DNA of 64,000 nucleotides from JANQPX01 sp041398025 (GTDB taxonomy: Bacteria > Pseudomonadota > Alphaproteobacteria > Geminicoccales > Geminicoccaceae), in NCBI GenBank assembly GCA_041398025.1, contig JAWKVM010000023.1, positions 1 to 64,000 of the forward strand, read 5' to 3'. Below are positions 44,497 through 53,569 of this stretch, one piece after another. A program made the position numbers and the translations under genes. The notes under the pieces were generated by a model. The model had not been told where the DNA came from. It was given only the letters and a program-made list of their open reading frames with translations, and did not search any database. Positions within the stretch are counted from its first letter, which is position 1. Every line of letters starts with the position of its first letter.

Positions 44497-45435
44497 ATGA
44501 GCACCGTTCTGCAGGGGAGGGCCGGAACCTTGTCGCCACCGCGGGTCCGGCCCTCCGAGCTTCTCGGCGCGATGACGCGCTACGTCTTCGTGCTTCCAGC
44601 GGTGCTCCTGTTCCTGATCTTCATCGCCTATCCGATCCTCTGGGTGATGGGCGAGAGCCTCTACAGCCAGAGCCCGGAAAGCGGCCGCAGCTTCGTCGGC
44701 CTCGCCAACTACGCCGCCGCCTTCGGGGATCGCACCTTCTGGCTGGTGATCAGGAACATGCTGCTCTGGGGCCTGATCACCATCCCGGTGCAGATGCTGA
44801 TCGGCGGGCTGCTGGCCTTCGCGATCGAGCGCCACACGCGCCGCATGCGCGCCTTCTACCGCACCATGTTCTTCATTCCGGTGGTGACCTCGGTCTCGGT
44901 GGTGAGCCTGGTCTGGGTGCAGATCTACGCGCCCTATTACGGCATCGCCCAGGAATATCTCCGCCATCTCGGCATCACCTTCAGCGGTTCCCTGATCGGC
45001 GATCCGGCCACCGCGATCTATGCGCTGATCGTGGTCAATATCTGGCAGTGGACCGGCTTTTCCATGCTGCTCTACATCGCCGGCATCGCGAACCTGCCGG
45101 AAGAGGTGATGGATGCGGCGAAGATCGACGGTGCGAGCGGTTTCCGCCTCGCCTGGGACGTGGTGGTGCCGATGCTGGCGCCGGCCACCAAGTCGCTCCT
45201 GCTGCTCGGTGTGATCGGCACGCTCCAGACCTTTCCGGTCGTCCATCTGATGACCGGCGGCGGGCCGAACCACGCGAGCGAGGTCTTCGGCACCGCGATC
45301 TTCAAGGAGAGCTTCGTGCTCGGCGACAGCGGCATGGGCGCCACGCTCTCGGTGATCGTGCTGGTGATCGCGCTCGGCCTGACGCTCGCCCAGATCGTCT
45401 TTCTCGGCACGCGCTTTGCCCAGGCGAGGGCGTGA
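44497..45435 (+). CDS. sugar ABC transporter permease (MalF/UgpA-like)
   Basis: A 312-residue permease with six membrane segments (first: YVFVLPAVLLFLIFIAYPIL) and the EAA loop PEEVMDAAKIDGASGFRLAWDVVVPML. The ATG at 44497 follows AGGA. Its stop overlaps the next permease start (TGATG), so the two are coupled. Confidence 0.92.
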   Translation: MSTVLQGRAGTLSPPRVRPSELLGAMTRYVFVLPAVLLFLIFIAYPILWVMGESLYSQSPESGRSFVGLANYAAAFGDRTFWLVIRNMLLWGLITIPVQMLIGGLLAFAIERHTRRMRAFYRTMFFIPVVTSVSVVSLVWVQIYAPYYGIAQEYLRHLGITFSGSLIGDPATAIYALIVVNIWQWTGFSMLLYIAGIANLPEEVMDAAKIDGASGFRLAWDVVVPMLAPATKSLLLLGVIGTLQTFPVVHLMTGGGPNHASEVFGTAIFKESFVLGDSGMGATLSVIVLVIALGLTLAQIVFLGTRFAQARA

Positions 45436-46268
45436 TGGCGGGCAGACTGAAGAGCAGAGCTAACCCGATCCTGCTGCACGGCACGCTCTGGCTGGTGCTG
45501 GCGCTTTGGATGGTGCCGCTGATCTACATGGTCTCGGTCGGGCTGCGCACGCCGAAACAGGCGTTCGATCCGGTGCTGTTCACCTGGCCGGTCACCTTCG
45601 CCAATTTCATCACGGTGATCCGGGACAACCCGCTCGCCGGCATCTTCCTGAACTCGCTGATCGTCACCGTGGCGACGGTCCTGATCGTCGTCCTGGTGGC
45701 CTCGCTCGCCGCGTTCGCGATGTCGGTCCTGCGCCTGCACGGCAGCCTGACGCTCTATACGCTGCTCCTGACCACGCTGATGGTGCCGCTCGCCTCCCTG
45801 GTCCTGCCGCTTGCCATCCTCCTCAAGACCTTCGGCTGGGTGAACAATTATCTCGGCCTGATCTTTCCCTATGCCGCCCTCGGCGTGCCGTTCGCGCTCG
45901 TGGTGCTGAAGGCGTTTCTCGACGACACGCCGCGCACCCTGTTCGAGGCCGCGACCGTGGACGGCTGCACGCCCTGGCAATGCTACCGCCATGTGGCGCT
46001 GCCCGTCGTGCGTCCGGCGCTGGCCTTCGTCGCGATCTGGCAGTTCATCGTCACCTGGAACGAGTTCTTTCTCGCTCTGATCGTGCTGACCAAGCCCGAG
46101 CTCAAGACGGTCACCATCGTACCGATGCAGTATTCCGGCCTCTATATGGCCAATCCGGGGGCGTTGTTCGCGATCCTGACCTTGATCGCGCTGCCCCTGA
46201 TCCTGCTCTATGTCCTGGTGCAGCGCGCCTTCGTCGAAGGCCTGCTCGCCGGCGCGGTGAAGGGCTAG
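45435..46268 (+). CDS. sugar ABC transporter permease (MalG/UgpE-like)
   Basis: A 277-residue permease with six membrane segments and the EAA loop RTLFEAATVDGCTPWQCYRHVALPVVRP, typical of MalG. It begins on the last base of the preceding stop codon. No ATP-binding subunit follows; the next gene is a regulator, so the importer must borrow an ATPase encoded elsewhere. A short hairpin GTGGTGTGACCAC follows the stop. Confidence 0.92.
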   Translation: MAGRLKSRANPILLHGTLWLVLALWMVPLIYMVSVGLRTPKQAFDPVLFTWPVTFANFITVIRDNPLAGIFLNSLIVTVATVLIVVLVASLAAFAMSVLRLHGSLTLYTLLLTTLMVPLASLVLPLAILLKTFGWVNNYLGLIFPYAALGVPFALVVLKAFLDDTPRTLFEAATVDGCTPWQCYRHVALPVVRPALAFVAIWQFIVTWNEFFLALIVLTKPELKTVTIVPMQYSGLYMANPGALFAILTLIALPLILLYVLVQRAFVEGLLAGAVKG

Positions 46269-46406
46269 TGGTGTGACCACGTCATTGAGTTTTCATCCGC
46301 CGTCGCCAGGATCGCCGGTTTGCGCCCAGGTCCTGGGAATATGGAAAGACCTCTTGTCGACGAGACCGCCGAGCGGTCGATGGCACGCGCAAGCGGAGAG
46401 AGATCG

Positions 46407-47378
46407 ATGACCAGCCCTCAGGGCGCCAAGGCCCCCCTCAAAGCCGCCGAGCTCGGCCAGGGCGGCGACATCATCCAGGGGATCGTCGCGATCGCCAGGG
46501 GTGACGACCGCACCATGGCCGGCCTCGCCCGCTGGCTGATCGACCATCAAAGCCAGGGCGGCGGCACCAGCCTCTCGATCTCCGACCTCGCCCAGGCGAC
46601 CGGTCTGAGCGAGACCACGGTGTTTCGCTTCTGCAAGCATCTCGGCCTCAAGGGCTATACCGAGCTTCGTCTGGCGCTCGCCGAGAGCCGCGGCATGCTG
46701 CTCGGCGCCAAGCTCGCTATGTCGGTCTCCGAGCCGGGAGGGCCGGACTTCGATTCCTACGCGCTCCTGATGCGCCGCGTGGTCGACGTCAATTCCGAGC
46801 AGCTCCTGAAAACCCTGCAGCTGGTCAGCCCGGACCAGATCCGGGAGGCGACCGCGGCGATGATGGCCGCTGACCACATCCACCTGGTCGGCTTCGGCTC
46901 GTCGGCACCGGTCGCCTTCGACTTCTATCAGCGCCTGCTCTGCCTCGGCGTCGCCGCCAGCGCCCATTCCGATCCCCATGTGCTCGCCGCGATCACCGCC
47001 AATGCGAAGCCGGGCGTGCTGTTCCTCGGCATTTCCTCCTCCGGCCGCACCCGCGACCTGATCGAGGCCTTCGAGACCGCGGGCGAGCATGGCCTCACCC
47101 GCATCGCGATCACCAGCGATACCGCCTCGCCGCTGGCCAAGGTCGCGGACATCACCCTGGTCTCCGCGGTTCGGCTCTCCGTGCTGGCGCGGGAAGAGCT
47201 CGCCACCCGCATCTCGCAGCTCGCGATCGTCGAGATGCTGAGCGTCGCGGTCGCGATCGAGCACCCCAACCGCTCGGCGCTGCTCGGCGCGAACTCCCTG
47301 CTCGAGCAGGAGATCGCCAAGAAGCGCATGCCCGAGCCCGACCCATCCGCCAAGTCCGACCCAGCAAATGAGAAGTGA
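46407..47378 (+). CDS. MurR/RpiR family transcriptional regulator
   Basis: A 323-residue regulator with an N-terminal RpiR helix-turn-helix (SISDLAQATGLSETTVFRFCKHLGLKGYTEL, about residues 65-95) and a C-terminal SIS sugar-phosphate-binding domain (HLVGFGSSAPVAFDF; GISSSGRTRDLIEA; IAITSDTASPLAK). SIS domains sense phosphosugars, fitting the kinase and aldolase downstream. The ATG at 46407 follows GGAGAGAG; in-frame ATGs at 46341 and 46380 would add poorly conserved residues. Confidence 0.92.
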   Translation: MTSPQGAKAPLKAAELGQGGDIIQGIVAIARGDDRTMAGLARWLIDHQSQGGGTSLSISDLAQATGLSETTVFRFCKHLGLKGYTELRLALAESRGMLLGAKLAMSVSEPGGPDFDSYALLMRRVVDVNSEQLLKTLQLVSPDQIREATAAMMAADHIHLVGFGSSAPVAFDFYQRLLCLGVAASAHSDPHVLAAITANAKPGVLFLGISSSGRTRDLIEAFETAGEHGLTRIAITSDTASPLAKVADITLVSAVRLSVLAREELATRISQLAIVEMLSVAVAIEHPNRSALLGANSLLEQEIAKKRMPEPDPSAKSDPANEK

Positions 47379-47379
47379 C

Positions 47380-48030
47380 ATGTCAGCCATCCATCCCCTG
47401 CATGATGTCGATCCCGTCAAGGCCGTCCTGGTCCGCTGCTGCCATCTGATGGCGGCCAAGGGGCTGATCGCCGGCACCGAAGGCAATGTCAGTGCGCGCG
47501 CCCGCGACGGCGGCGTCTGGACCACGCCCTCCAACCTCAACAAGGGCGAGGTGACCGAGGACGTGCTGGTCAGGATCGATTTCGAGGGCGAGGTGGTCGA
47601 GGGCGACCGCAAGCCCACCTCCGAGCGCTTCATGCATCTGGAGTTCTACCGCCAGCGTCCGGGGGTGTCGGGCGTCGCCCACGGCCATCCGATCTACTCG
47701 ACCGCCTATGCCGCCGCCGGCCGCAGGCTGCCGAAGGACATCCTGCCGGAGCTGGTCGCGACCATCGGCGACGTCGCCCTGGTCCCCTACGGCACGCCGT
47801 CCGGCCCGAAGCTCGCCGCCGCGATCGCGCCCTATGTCAGCCAGCACAATGCGTTTCTTTTGCAGAACCACGGCTCGATCGCCTGCGGCGGCGACGTGCT
47901 CCAGGCCTATCAGCGCCTGGAGGTGGTCGAAGCCTATGCCCGGACCTGCTGGGCGGCGGAAGCGATCGGCGGAGTCAAGCCGCTCAGCGCCGAGGCGATC
48001 GCCGACCTGCCCGAGCCGGTGTTCGACTGA
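47380..48030 (+). CDS. class II aldolase/epimerase (AraD/FucA family)
   Basis: A 216-residue zinc-dependent aldolase/epimerase. Metal ligands are seen in GVAHGHPIYSTAYAAAG (HxH) and the distal His in LLQNHGSIACGG; GTEGNVSARARDG binds phosphate and SERFMHLEFYRQRPG contains the catalytic Glu. It would cleave a phosphorylated ketose or epimerise a pentulose phosphate. It starts one base after the regulator stop and is followed 20 bases later by the kinase. Confidence 0.92.
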   Translation: MSAIHPLHDVDPVKAVLVRCCHLMAAKGLIAGTEGNVSARARDGGVWTTPSNLNKGEVTEDVLVRIDFEGEVVEGDRKPTSERFMHLEFYRQRPGVSGVAHGHPIYSTAYAAAGRRLPKDILPELVATIGDVALVPYGTPSGPKLAAAIAPYVSQHNAFLLQNHGSIACGGDVLQAYQRLEVVEAYARTCWAAEAIGGVKPLSAEAIADLPEPVFD

Positions 48031-48050
48031 CCGCCGCCCGGACCCTGGCG

Positions 48051-49529
48051 ATGCGCGACCTCTTTCTCGGGCTGGATCTCGGCACCAGCGGCTGCAAGCT
48101 GATCGCCTTCGATCGCGATGGCCAGGCGGTCGCCCGCGCTGCGCGAAGCTATCGCCAGGCCATCAAGGACGAGATTTTTCATACCCTCGACCTCGAAGCG
48201 GTCTGGGCGAACGCGGTCGCATGCTTTCAGGAGCTCGATGCCGAACAGCTCGACGGGCGCGTGCGCACCCTTTCGATCTCGGCGCTGGGCGAGGCCTTCG
48301 TCCTGGTCGACGAGGCGGGCAGGCCGCTGCATCCGGCCCCGGTCAGCACCGACATGCGCGGGCTCGACGCCATGGCCGCCCTGAACGCCCGCATCGGCGC
48401 CGAACGCCTCGCCCGCATCACCGGCCATCCGCCCTCGCCGATCCACTCGATCTACAAACTGATGTGGATGAAGGAGCACGCTCCGGATCTGCTGCGGAAA
48501 GGCAAGCAGTGCCTCTGCTTCCATGGCTACGCGCTCACGCAGCTCGGCCTTCCGGCCGCGATCGACCGGTCGCTGGCGACGCGCCTGATGCTGCTGGACG
48601 TCGAGACCGATCGCTGGTCGCCCGAGCTTCTGGACGAAGCGGGGCTGCGCGAGGATCAGCTGCCGCCGGTGGTGCAGAGCGGCGAGCGCCTCGGACCGAT
48701 CCCGGGCGACGTCGCGCAAGACCTCCGCCTGCCGCCCGGCGTCCTGGTCGTGGCAGGCGCCCATGATCAGCCGATGGGGGCGCTCGGCGCCGGCGTGATC
48801 GCGCCCGGTGCCGCGATGTATGCGATCGGCACGACCGAGTGCCTGGTGGTGCCGCTCGGTCGATGCGACACCGAACTGGCGCTCCGCAACTTCCCGGTCT
48901 ACGCCCATGCCGCCCCCGGCCTCTACATCACCCTGATCGGCAGCCAGAGCGGCGGCCGGGTGCTCGCCTGGCTGCATGACATCATGGGCCGGGAAAGCCA
49001 GGACATCGGCGCGCTGCTCGCCGAAGCCGCCCCGATCCGCGAGACCAGCCCGCTGCTCCTCGCCCATTTCTCCGGCAGCGGCACGGTCCTCAACGACGCC
49101 GCCAGCCGCGGCGCGGTCCACGGCCTCGGCCTCGAGACCACGCGCGGCGATCTGGTGGCGAGCTTTCTGGAGGGCATCACGCTCGAGCAGGCGATCAGCC
49201 TCGACCATCTGATCGAGACCACCGGCCCGCTCCGCGAGATCCGCGCGATCGGCGGCGGGGCGCGCTCCGATGACTGGCTGCAGATGAAGGCGGACATCCT
49301 CGGCTGCCCGGTGACGCGCATGGCGACCGGCGACGCACCCTGCCTCGCCGGCGCCATGCTCGGCCGGGCGGCGATCGACGAGGCCACCGACATCGCGCCC
49401 GTGGTCGAGGCGATGGTCCATAGCGACCGGCAGTTCACGCCTCGCCCCGACATGCACGAGCGTCACACCAGCAGAAAGGCGACCTACGAAAGGCTCTACG
49501 GCGCCCTTCGCCCGTTCAACCCGTCCTAG
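48051..49529 (+). CDS. FGGY family carbohydrate kinase
   Basis: A 492-residue sugar kinase. The N-terminal phosphate loop is FLGLDLGTSGCKLIAFD, the catalytic Asp region is GAHDQPMGALGAG, and the C-terminal FGGY motif is AIGGGARSDDWLQMKADILGCPV. The family phosphorylates pentuloses, glycerol, erythritol and others; the order importer-regulator-aldolase-kinase suggests phosphorylation before aldol cleavage. It is the last gene of the operon. The 229 bases that follow contain a GC-rich hairpin around CGCCTTCGGGCG but no gene. Confidence 0.93.
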   Translation: MRDLFLGLDLGTSGCKLIAFDRDGQAVARAARSYRQAIKDEIFHTLDLEAVWANAVACFQELDAEQLDGRVRTLSISALGEAFVLVDEAGRPLHPAPVSTDMRGLDAMAALNARIGAERLARITGHPPSPIHSIYKLMWMKEHAPDLLRKGKQCLCFHGYALTQLGLPAAIDRSLATRLMLLDVETDRWSPELLDEAGLREDQLPPVVQSGERLGPIPGDVAQDLRLPPGVLVVAGAHDQPMGALGAGVIAPGAAMYAIGTTECLVVPLGRCDTELALRNFPVYAHAAPGLYITLIGSQSGGRVLAWLHDIMGRESQDIGALLAEAAPIRETSPLLLAHFSGSGTVLNDAASRGAVHGLGLETTRGDLVASFLEGITLEQAISLDHLIETTGPLREIRAIGGGARSDDWLQMKADILGCPVTRMATGDAPCLAGAMLGRAAIDEATDIAPVVEAMVHSDRQFTPRPDMHERHTSRKATYERLYGALRPFNPS

Positions 49530-49758
49530 GCTGCCATCGCCGTCACGCCTTCGGGCGGGCCGCAGCAGGTCACGACGGCGCATGGTAAAAATTCTTGCAG
49601 GCATCGTCTCGCCGGAAGCGTCGACGCGTTGGCTTTCGGGCTGGATTCAGCCATCGTCAGGCAAGGGGATTGGCGTCGACGGGAGGCTGAAGCGAATCGG
49701 CCAATGAACAACCTTGACCAGCCGACGAGGATCGAGAGTGAGATGGCAGGGCCTGGCG

Positions 49759-50016
49759 ATGTCTAGGCGCGGCCACGCGAGGGAGCGGCTGGCCTTGCTT
49801 TTTGCAGTCGGCCTGCTTGCCTTCAACGCTCCTGTTCTCCGCCTTTTCGACACGAGCGCCAGTATCTTTGGTGTTCCCGTTCTCTTTGTCTATCTGTTCC
49901 TGTCCTGGGCCTGCCTCATTCTTCTCCTGGCCATCTCGATCGACGGGGCGAGGCGGGCCGGCGGGGACGAGGAAAGGGAAAGCGGCGAAGGCTCTCCCAC
50001 GACCCCGGGCGCCTGA
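49759..50016 (+). CDS. small membrane protein preceding the transporter-like kinase
   Basis: An 85-residue protein with two membrane segments (LALLFAVGLLAFNAPVLRLF; VPVLFVYLFLSWACLILLLAI) and a charged C-terminal tail. The layout resembles DUF3311-type small partners of sodium/solute symporters. It ends two bases before the ATG of the transporter-like histidine kinase and was probably selected together with it as a subunit. The ATG at 49759 has a weak AGGG; a TTG at 49714 is in frame. Confidence 0.68.
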   Translation: MSRRGHARERLALLFAVGLLAFNAPVLRLFDTSASIFGVPVLFVYLFLSWACLILLLAISIDGARRAGGDEERESGEGSPTTPGA

Positions 50017-50018
50017 TC

Positions 50019-52763
50019 ATGCTCGACGCCTGGACCATCGCGCTTCTGGCCCTTGCCTATCTCGCGGTCCTGTTCGCGATCGCGTCCTATGGCGACCGGC
50101 GGGCTGACGGCAGGCGAAGCCTGATCGACAATCCCTACATCTACACCCTATCGCTCGCGGTCTACTGCACGTCCTGGACCTTCTACGGCAGTGTCGGCCG
50201 GGCGGCGACCAGCGGCGTCGGGTTCCTGCCGATCTATCTTGGACCGACGCTCACCTTCGTTCTCGGCTGGTTCGTGCTGCGCAAGATCGTGCGCATCAGC
50301 GCGATCAATCGGATCACGTCGATCGCCGACTTCATCTCGTCTCGCTACGGCAAGAGTCCGACGATCGGGGGCCTGGTCGCGATCCTCGCGGTCATCGGAA
50401 TCGTGCCCTACCTGTCGCTGCAGCTCAAGGCAGTGTCGACCAGCTTCTCGGTGATCTCCGCCTACCCCGAGATCGTCATGCCGCACCATCTCGGCATGGT
50501 CCCGGTGCTGCAGGATACGGGCTTCTACGTGGCACTGCTCATGGCGGCGTTCTCGATCGTCTTCGGCACCAGACATATCGATGCGAGCGAGCATCACGAA
50601 GGCATGGTCGCGGCCATCGCGTTCGAATCGGTGGTCAAGCTCCTCGCTTTTCTCGCCGTCGGCTGTTTCGTGACCTTCGACCTCTATGACGGCTTCGGCG
50701 ATCTGTTCGCCAGAGTTCTCGCCGATCCCGAGCTGGCTGCGCTCACCACCATGGAGGCGGCCGGCGGCTACCAGAGCTGGTTCTTTCTCACGGCCCTTTC
50801 CATGATGGCGATCATCTGCCTGCCCCGGCAGTTTCAGGTCGCCGTGGTCGAGAATGTCGATGAAGGTCACATCAGGACGGCCGTCTGGCTTTTTCCCCTG
50901 TACCTGCTCCTGATCAACATCTTCGTCCTGCCGATCGCCTTCGGCGGCCTGCTGCAGTTCCCGGACGGCCAGGTCGATGCCGATACCTTCGTGCTCGCCT
51001 TGCCGATGGCCGAGCACCGGCAAGGGCTCGCCTTGCTCGTTTTCATCGGCGGTCTGTCGGCAGCGACCGGCATGGTCATCGTGGCGACGATCGCGCTCAG
51101 CACCATGGTGTGCAATGATCTGGTGATGCCGCTTCTCCTGCGCGTCGGTCGGCTGCATCTGTCGGAGCGCCGGGATCTCAGCACCCTTCTTCTGACCATC
51201 CGGCGGGTCACCATCGGCCTCATCCTCCTGCTCGGCTATCTCTATGGGCGCCAGATCGGGGACAGCTATGCGCTGGTGTCGATCGGCCTCGTCTCCTTCG
51301 CAGCCGCGGCCCAGTTCGCGCCCGCGATCCTCGGCGGCATCTACTGGCGCTGGGGCAATCGCAACGGTGCGCTCGCCGGACTGTCGGCCGGCTTTCTGAT
51401 CTGGACCTATTGCCTGCTCCTCCCGTCCTTCGCCGGGGCGGGCTGGCTGCCCATCGATTTTCTCGAAGCCGGGCCTTTCGGAATCGACGCCCTCAAGCCG
51501 CATGCGCTGCTCGGCCTCGAAGGTCTCGACCCGATCGCGCATGCGCTCTTCTGGAGCCTGCTCGCCAATGCCGGCCTCTACCTCGCCTTGTCCCATCTCA
51601 CGAGCCAGAGCCAGATCGAGCGCGGTCAGGCGAGCCTGTTCGTCGATGTCTTCAAGCACCCGGATCGAGAGGCGAGCCTTGGGCGCAGCCAGGCGAAGCT
51701 TCAGGACCTCCGCCACCTGCTCGCGCGCTTCGTCGGCGACCAGCGGGCGGCAAGGGTCTTCGACGACTATGCCGCGCGTGCAGGCACCGCGCTGACGGAT
51801 CTGAGCCTGGTGGATGCGCGCGTGGTGCAGTTTGCCGAGCGCCAGCTCGCAGGCGCCATCGGCGCGTCCTCGGCACGCATCCTGGTCGCCTCGGTGGTGA
51901 AGGAGGAGCAGCCCGACATCGACCAGGTCATGGAGATCCTGGATGAGGCGTCGCAGATCCGCGACTACAGCCACCGGCTCGAGACGCAGTCCGCCGAGCT
52001 GCGAAGAACGACCGAGGAGCTGCGCGCGGCGAACCAGCGGCTGAAGCAGCTCGACGAGCTGAAGAACGACTTCGTCGCCACCGTCAGCCACGAGCTGCGC
52101 ACCCCGTTGACGTCGATTCGGATGTTCAGCGAGCTGCTCTACGACAGCCCGGACATGGAGGAAGAGCAGCGCAGCGAATTTCTCGGCATCATCATCAAGG
52201 AAAGCGAGCGGCTGACGCGGCTGATCAACGCCATTCTCGATCTCGCCAAGATGGAGGCCGGACGTTTCGAGTGGCACATGAGCGACAGCGATCCGCGCGC
52301 GATTCTGGACGAGGCGCTGGCGGCGACGGCCAGCCTGTTCCATACCGACCCGCCGGTTCGCCTCGAGACGGCGCTTCCGGACCATCTGCCGAACGTTCAT
52401 GTCGATGCCGATCGCCTCACCCAGGTGATCGTGAATCTGATCGCCAATGCGGTGAAGTTCTGCAAGCCCGGTGACGGCCAGGTCGGCGTCGAGGCCGAGA
52501 CGGGTGACGGCATGCTGCTGGTCACGGTCTCCGACAACGGCAAGGGCGTCGCCATCGAGGATCAGGACAGGATCTTCGACAAGTTCCAGCAGATCGGCGA
52601 CGAGGCCGACGGGCCGCGCCAGGGCACCGGGTTGGGGCTGCCGATATCGCGCCAGATCATCGAGCATTTTGGCGGCCGTATCTGGGTCGACAGCCAGCTA
52701 GGCCATGGCGCCAGATTCACCTTTTCGCTGCCCATCCCGCAAGACATTGCTGCGCCGCAGTAA
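50019..52763 (+). CDS. sensor histidine kinase with sodium/solute symporter domain (CbrA-like)
   Basis: A 914-residue protein. Residues 1 to about 530 form a 12-13-segment SSS-family transporter (YTLSLAVYCTSWTFYGSVGRAATSG; ITSIADFISSRYGKS). A coiled region (about 640-684, RRTTEELRAANQRLKQLDELK) leads to HisKA with phospho-accepting His691 in FVATVSHELRTP, then HATPase_c with the N-box NLIANAVKF, DNGKG and GTGLGL. CbrA-type kinases couple substrate transport or sensing to gene expression. No response regulator is directly adjacent; candidates are at 53570 and 59040. Confidence 0.93.
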   Translation: MLDAWTIALLALAYLAVLFAIASYGDRRADGRRSLIDNPYIYTLSLAVYCTSWTFYGSVGRAATSGVGFLPIYLGPTLTFVLGWFVLRKIVRISAINRITSIADFISSRYGKSPTIGGLVAILAVIGIVPYLSLQLKAVSTSFSVISAYPEIVMPHHLGMVPVLQDTGFYVALLMAAFSIVFGTRHIDASEHHEGMVAAIAFESVVKLLAFLAVGCFVTFDLYDGFGDLFARVLADPELAALTTMEAAGGYQSWFFLTALSMMAIICLPRQFQVAVVENVDEGHIRTAVWLFPLYLLLINIFVLPIAFGGLLQFPDGQVDADTFVLALPMAEHRQGLALLVFIGGLSAATGMVIVATIALSTMVCNDLVMPLLLRVGRLHLSERRDLSTLLLTIRRVTIGLILLLGYLYGRQIGDSYALVSIGLVSFAAAAQFAPAILGGIYWRWGNRNGALAGLSAGFLIWTYCLLLPSFAGAGWLPIDFLEAGPFGIDALKPHALLGLEGLDPIAHALFWSLLANAGLYLALSHLTSQSQIERGQASLFVDVFKHPDREASLGRSQAKLQDLRHLLARFVGDQRAARVFDDYAARAGTALTDLSLVDARVVQFAERQLAGAIGASSARILVASVVKEEQPDIDQVMEILDEASQIRDYSHRLETQSAELRRTTEELRAANQRLKQLDELKNDFVATVSHELRTPLTSIRMFSELLYDSPDMEEEQRSEFLGIIIKESERLTRLINAILDLAKMEAGRFEWHMSDSDPRAILDEALAATASLFHTDPPVRLETALPDHLPNVHVDADRLTQVIVNLIANAVKFCKPGDGQVGVEAETGDGMLLVTVSDNGKGVAIEDQDRIFDKFQQIGDEADGPRQGTGLGLPISRQIIEHFGGRIWVDSQLGHGARFTFSLPIPQDIAAPQ

Positions 52764-52914
52764 TTTTTCTTCATGTAGCCGCCGTAGACCGACGGCATGC
52801 TAGATTTTGATGAGAATCTATATAACATACTGATTTGTAACATATTTATTATGAAATCTTGGCAGCGGCGCGTCGCTCGAACATCGATCCAATCCTGAAA
52901 ATCTCAAATTTATG

Positions 52915-52982
52915 CTGCAGTGCACAATTTTTTGTTGCGCATTTTGCGAGAATCGATATGGTGGATTTATGCTGCAGTGCAG
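52915..52982. promoter_or_regulatory. two PhaR-type operator boxes upstream of the phasin
   Basis: CTGCAGTGCAC (52915-52925) and CTGCAGTGCAG (52972-52982) are direct repeats of TTTATGCTGCAGTGCA; the second is a perfect match to CTGC-N3-GCAG, the site I recall for PhaR, the polyhydroxyalkanoate-responsive repressor of phasin genes in Rhodobacter and Paracoccus. Centres are 57 bases apart and flank the predicted promoter. Confidence 0.72.
52935..52962 (+). promoter_or_regulatory. predicted phasin promoter
   Basis: TTGCGC (52935-52940) and TATGGT (52957-52962) are spaced by 16 bases between the two PhaR-type boxes. The expected transcription start, about 52969, would be next to the second box, consistent with repression when no polymer is present. 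Confidence 0.4.
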
Positions 52983-53037
52983 CAATGAATGGAAGGGCAT
53001 CGGTCCTTCCAATGACATCGGTCAAAAGAGGCAAGAG

Positions 53038-53493
53038 ATGGCTACGACGATTGACATGGAAACGGTCATGCAGCCGGCTGAGGCTGCCCTGACCAACATG
53101 GAACAGGCTCTCGACAGGACCGCCGACAGCGTCGGCCAGGCCGTTTACCTTCCCGCCGGCATGCGCGACGGCATGATGGCGATGGTCGCTGCCGGCAAGG
53201 CGCATGTCGCCGGCGCGCGGCAGATCAAGCAAGGGCTCGCCGATTACGCGAAAGCCAGCCTTGATGCCAGCATCAGCGCAGCCAAGGCGTCCATGGCCGC
53301 GACGTCGCTCGATGACGCCATGGCCGTGCAGCGCGGGCATCTCGTGGCGCTCATGAATGACGGCCTGGCACAGGGCAGCAAGCTCGCCGAGCTCGCACTT
53401 GCGGCTTCCGAGAAGGCCGCGGCACCGCTGCGCCAGCAGATGGGCAGGCCCATGGAGGGGCCCTGGACGACCTGGTTCAACGCCGCCGCATGA
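53038..53493 (+). CDS. phasin family protein (polyhydroxyalkanoate granule-associated)
   Basis: A 151-residue, Ala- and Met-rich, almost wholly helical protein with no cysteine or signal peptide. Stretches such as GMMAMVAAGKAHVAGARQIKQGLADYAKASLDASISAAKA and the amphipathic end of the helix are typical of Phasin_2-like proteins that coat PHA granules. The two PhaR-type boxes in its promoter support this. The ATG at 53038 follows AAGAGGCAAGAG. Confidence 0.82.
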   Translation: MATTIDMETVMQPAEAALTNMEQALDRTADSVGQAVYLPAGMRDGMMAMVAAGKAHVAGARQIKQGLADYAKASLDASISAAKASMAATSLDDAMAVQRGHLVALMNDGLAQGSKLAELALAASEKAAAPLRQQMGRPMEGPWTTWFNAAA

Positions 53494-53569
53494 CATCACA
53501 TGAATGAGGATGTACGTATCTGAGGGCCCGCCGACGCCGTCCGGGCCCTCGGAAGCGACAGTCATTTCG

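Noticed and set aside
50148..52667. An 839-codon minus-strand open frame opposite the transporter-like kinase
   Set aside because: Same reason; the sequence is a low-complexity mix of charged residues and the plus-strand gene has full kinase motifs.
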